From: an uncultured Clostridia bacterium
GTDB taxonomy: Bacteria; Bacillota; Clostridia; TANB77; CAG-508
Length of the DNA stretch: 45,514 bases
Assembly (NCBI GenBank): GCA_944389225.1
Contig: CALXLP010000009.1
Span: forward strand, 1-45,514
Reading direction: 5' to 3'
This document shows positions 43,131 through 45,514 of the stretch, in pieces. A model generated the notes under the pieces. That model was not told the origin of the DNA, made no database searches, and worked only from the letters and a program-made list of their open reading frames with translations. A program made the translations under genes and the position numbers. Positions within the stretch are counted from its first letter, which is position 1. Each line of letters begins with the position of its first letter.

Positions 43131-43838
43131 CTATCTAGCCGTATTTGTTGTATTGGTACTATTGCTTGTTGTATTTGACGTACTATTTGTGCTATTGGTA
43201 TTTGTACTGTTTGTCGTATTTCCATTTGTCGCTGTTGTTTTGGTATCTATTGAAGAAATACCTTCAATTGGTATGTTTTTACATATAAATGTTGCTTTTA
43301 ATGAAGATGTAGATTCTCCTGCTGTCATTGAAAATTGTTCTATTTTAAATGCTAAATCTGAATCATCTTCTATATCTCTAATAAACTCACTTATACCAAC
43401 ATAACTTCCAACGACTGTGAAATTTAAGTCATAGACATTTTGTCCTCCTGTTCCAGCTGTCAAAGATATATCTATACTAACCCCTTCACTGGTCGCATGT
43501 GTACCAATTTCTGTCCATAAAAAATCTAATGTATAATTTGATAATTGACTTGCTGTTTGAACATCACCAGTACTACTCACAGCTGCCATATCTTGATATG
43601 CAGTTTTTTGTTCTTCCAATTCTTTCATACTTGCATTTACTTCGCTAACTTTTCCTGGAAAAGTAGAACTTGCCAATCTAGTAGCTTCTGTAACTGTTTC
43701 ATCCAATTTAGCATTTTCATCTTGTATTGTCTTTATTCCCCAAACACTAAATCCACCTATTTCCAGTCCATTAATAATGGTAAAAATCGTTAGTGCTAAC
43801 ACAAGTGCGATTAAAATGAGTATTAATAATTTTTTCAT
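43131..43838 (-). CDS. PilO-like pilus alignment protein
   Basis: This 235-residue protein has an N-terminal helix (about 3-21), a coiled coil (ENAKLDETVTEATRLASS; SEVNASMKELEEQKTAYQ) and a ferredoxin-like domain with VYDLNFTVVGSYVGISEFIRDIE (about 135-157), typical of PilO. It then ends in about 40 residues of almost pure Asn, Thr and Ser. The gene overlaps the PilM-PilN fusion by ATGA, as expected for PilN-PilO partners. The tail is unlike Gram-negative PilO and may be glycosylated or act as a flexible spacer in the wall. The tail function is unknown. Confidence 0.8.
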   Translation of the reverse strand: MKKLLILILIALVLALTIFTIINGLEIGGFSVWGIKTIQDENAKLDETVTEATRLASSTFPGKVSEVNASMKELEEQKTAYQDMAAVSSTGDVQTASQLSNYTLDFLWTEIGTHATSEGVSIDISLTAGTGGQNVYDLNFTVVGSYVGISEFIRDIEDDSDLAFKIEQFSMTAGESTSSLKATFICKNIPIEGISSIDTKTTATNGNTTNSTNTNSTNSTSNTTSNSTNTTNTAR

Positions 43839-45454
43839 GGTAAATCTCCTTCTATCGTTACTTTAATCACATTGTTTTCTTGTTGTCCTGAAGTAGAAAT
43901 TACATTTGTTAAATACATTTCTGTATCCAATTTTGCTTTAAACATACCTAATTGTTCATATTTATTTGATTGTGCTTGAATGACAATATGTGTTCCTGTT
44001 GTATTTTGTATAGATGTTATTTGAACATTTTCTGGTACAATATACATAATTTCATTTAATAAATTTGGTATTGCATCTCTTGTTTTGCTTGCATCTGTAA
44101 TTCTGTCATTTAAATCTTGTAAGTTTTGAATCATTTCTGTATAATCATTTGTTCTAGAATCTATTTTGGTTTTGTCATTATCTGCTAATTGAATTTGTGC
44201 ATTTGTATGACTAATAGAATCTTGAGCTTGTTGTTCTTTTTCTTTCATTTGGTTTTGTAATAATACTGCAAAACAACTGTAAATAACAAATAATATAATT
44301 AACCCTGCTGCAGTTCTTAATAAACTAATTTCTGTTTTGTCTAATTTTTCTCCTAAGTCGTTTGTAAACCAACCTGAAGTTGCTAATTTTCCTTTCTTTT
44401 CCTTACCTGGGTTTACTTCTACTTTTAGCCAATCTGGAATTTTTTCATTAAATGATTGTTTTTTAAAGTTAATTCCTTGTATTCCTTGTCCTAATCCTGA
44501 TAATGCTAAAGAAATTGCTGAATTTACTTCTATATAATCTTGTATACTAATATCTTTCGTTGGATTAATGAAATATGGTTTTAATATTTCACAATCTATT
44601 TCACTTAAATATTCTTGGAAGTATAAATCTATATTATTAATTAATGTTGCTGTTCCTGTTAAATAAACTTTACTAATTTTTTCTTCACTTTCATTAATAA
44701 TTTTTCTTACGTTTCCAACAATTGTGTATAATGTTGGCATAATATCTTCCAAATATCCAATTTCTGTTTCTTGAAGATCTTTTCCTTCTGAAGTATAAAT
44801 TGTTGTATTTTTACATATTTCATATGATTTTGCTAAAGAATTTTCTTTTATATTAATTTTTCTCAAAAATTCTTGGCTTCCTTCATCAAATGTTTGAATA
44901 TCATATACGTTTTCATCAAGAATTTTTGTTACTGTTGTATTATCTTCAATATTAACAATCAAGCAATTTTCTTTTGGTTTTGTTTCTATCAAATTCGTAA
45001 TTGCCATAGAAACTGGAACAATACTTGTTAGTTTGTTCTTTTCTAAGACTTGTGTTTTCTTTGTTAATTCTATCTTATTAGCAGCAATATGGATAACTTT
45101 TAATTTGTCTTTATCATCTGGATTTTTTGAAACAACATATCTTGTTTCAAAAACATTTGGATTATATCCTTGATCACTACAATACATTTCAAATTCTGTC
45201 TTGATTGCTTTTGATAAATCCTTATTACTTAGCATTGCAAACATATCAAAATAGTTATAAATTTCTTCAGACAAGTTAATACTAATTGGTGTTTTATAAC
45301 TGTATGTTTCTTCTATGATTTGGTCTATTGCTTTCTCTAGATTGTCATAAAATTTAACACCAAAAGCTTCTACTTTTATCTTCTCATGTTCTTTTGAAAC
45401 TTTCGCATATTTAATTATATTGCTTTCTACATATAATCCTAAACAGCTAGCCAT
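43835..45454 (-). CDS. PilM-PilN fusion protein
   Basis: This 539-residue protein joins two pilus assembly proteins. Residues 1 to about 330 form a PilM-like actin-fold ATPase (GLYVESNIIKYAKV; SINLSEEIYNYFDM; LIVNIEDNTTVTKI; KVYLTGTATLINNI). A PilN-like part follows, with INFKKQ (329-334), a membrane helix (about 379-399), a coiled coil (KEKEQQAQ...NDRITDASKT), and a ferredoxin-like outer domain (VQITSIQNTTGTHIVIQAQS). ATG 45454 has AAGGAG seven bases upstream. The frame stays open to the window edge, but the upstream residues are Lys-rich and lack a site. Fusion would fix 1:1 stoichiometry of the two partners. Confidence 0.85.
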   Translation of the reverse strand: MASCLGLYVESNIIKYAKVSKEHEKIKVEAFGVKFYDNLEKAIDQIIEETYSYKTPISINLSEEIYNYFDMFAMLSNKDLSKAIKTEFEMYCSDQGYNPNVFETRYVVSKNPDDKDKLKVIHIAANKIELTKKTQVLEKNKLTSIVPVSMAITNLIETKPKENCLIVNIEDNTTVTKILDENVYDIQTFDEGSQEFLRKINIKENSLAKSYEICKNTTIYTSEGKDLQETEIGYLEDIMPTLYTIVGNVRKIINESEEKISKVYLTGTATLINNIDLYFQEYLSEIDCEILKPYFINPTKDISIQDYIEVNSAISLALSGLGQGIQGINFKKQSFNEKIPDWLKVEVNPGKEKKGKLATSGWFTNDLGEKLDKTEISLLRTAAGLIILFVIYSCFAVLLQNQMKEKEQQAQDSISHTNAQIQLADNDKTKIDSRTNDYTEMIQNLQDLNDRITDASKTRDAIPNLLNEIMYIVPENVQITSIQNTTGTHIVIQAQSNKYEQLGMFKAKLDTEMYLTNVISTSGQQENNVIKVTIEGDLP

Positions 45455-45514
45455 CTTTTGCTCCTTTTTATATTTTTTCTTTATTGCTATTTTTTGCACT
45501 TCATAAAATTTGAT

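Noticed and set aside
1-45514. tRNA or rRNA genes, prophage or conjugative machinery
   Set aside because: No cloverleaf with a GTTCGANTC-type arm, rRNA sequence, integrase, terminase or relaxase was seen on either strand.

Overview
The window comes from a low-GC (roughly 28-30% by eye), Gram-positive-type genome. The evidence is the strong AGGAGG ribosome-binding sites, a CwlO/PcsB-like FtsEX-hydrolase locus, LytR-CpsA-Psr and tyrosine-kinase capsule proteins, and type IV prepilins of the form GITLIALVITIIVLLILAGV. I infer an anaerobic, probably gut-associated and perhaps uncultured member of the Clostridia; the genus cannot be fixed from sequence alone. Almost all genes are on the minus strand, so operons read from high to low coordinates.

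Region 1 (1-17981) is a Wzx/Wzy-type surface polysaccharide locus. A consensus promoter at 18039-18067 drives about fifteen tightly packed genes. They encode a priming sugar-phosphate transferase, five further glycosyltransferases, two hexapeptide acyltransferases, a Wzy-like polymerase, two pyruvyltransferase-family proteins, an Fe-S FrhB-like protein, a Wzx-type flippase, a MenD-like thiamine-diphosphate enzyme and an SDR oxidoreductase. The chain-length regulator (Wzz/CpsC type) and its tyrosine kinase (CpsD type, cut by the window edge) follow behind their own promoter.

Region 2 (18106-20972) holds a VanZ-like protein, an LCP ligase that may attach the polysaccharide to the wall, and a coiled-coil protein built on ten 21-bp tandem units.

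Region 3 (20973-27401) contains housekeeping genes: argS, deoD, greA, pgsA and a CtpA/B protease. Between argS and deoD lies a plus-strand island of three small, unrecognised membrane proteins. It is visibly richer in GC, and each gene is flanked by hairpins.

Region 4 (27599-33110) is a division and wall-hydrolysis locus: ftsE, ftsX and three successive paralogous coiled-coil M23 peptidases. Region 5 (33348-35737) has an unknown coiled-coil protein, a lone C-terminal transketolase subunit and a ROK sugar kinase.

Region 6 (35817-36097) is a MITE-like element with about 42-bp inverted termini. It lies exactly between the ROK promoter and the pilC stop codon and carries two terminator hairpins.

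Region 7 (36095-45454) is a near-complete type IV pilus operon: a PilM-PilN fusion, PilO-like, PilP-like, PilA-like, PilD, two minor prepilins, PilB, PilT and PilC.

The best candidates for something undescribed are the small-membrane-protein island, the MITE-like element at pilC, the MenD-like/SDR pair in the polysaccharide locus, the 11-bp inverted repeat around the polysaccharide promoter, and the heptad-repeat protein.
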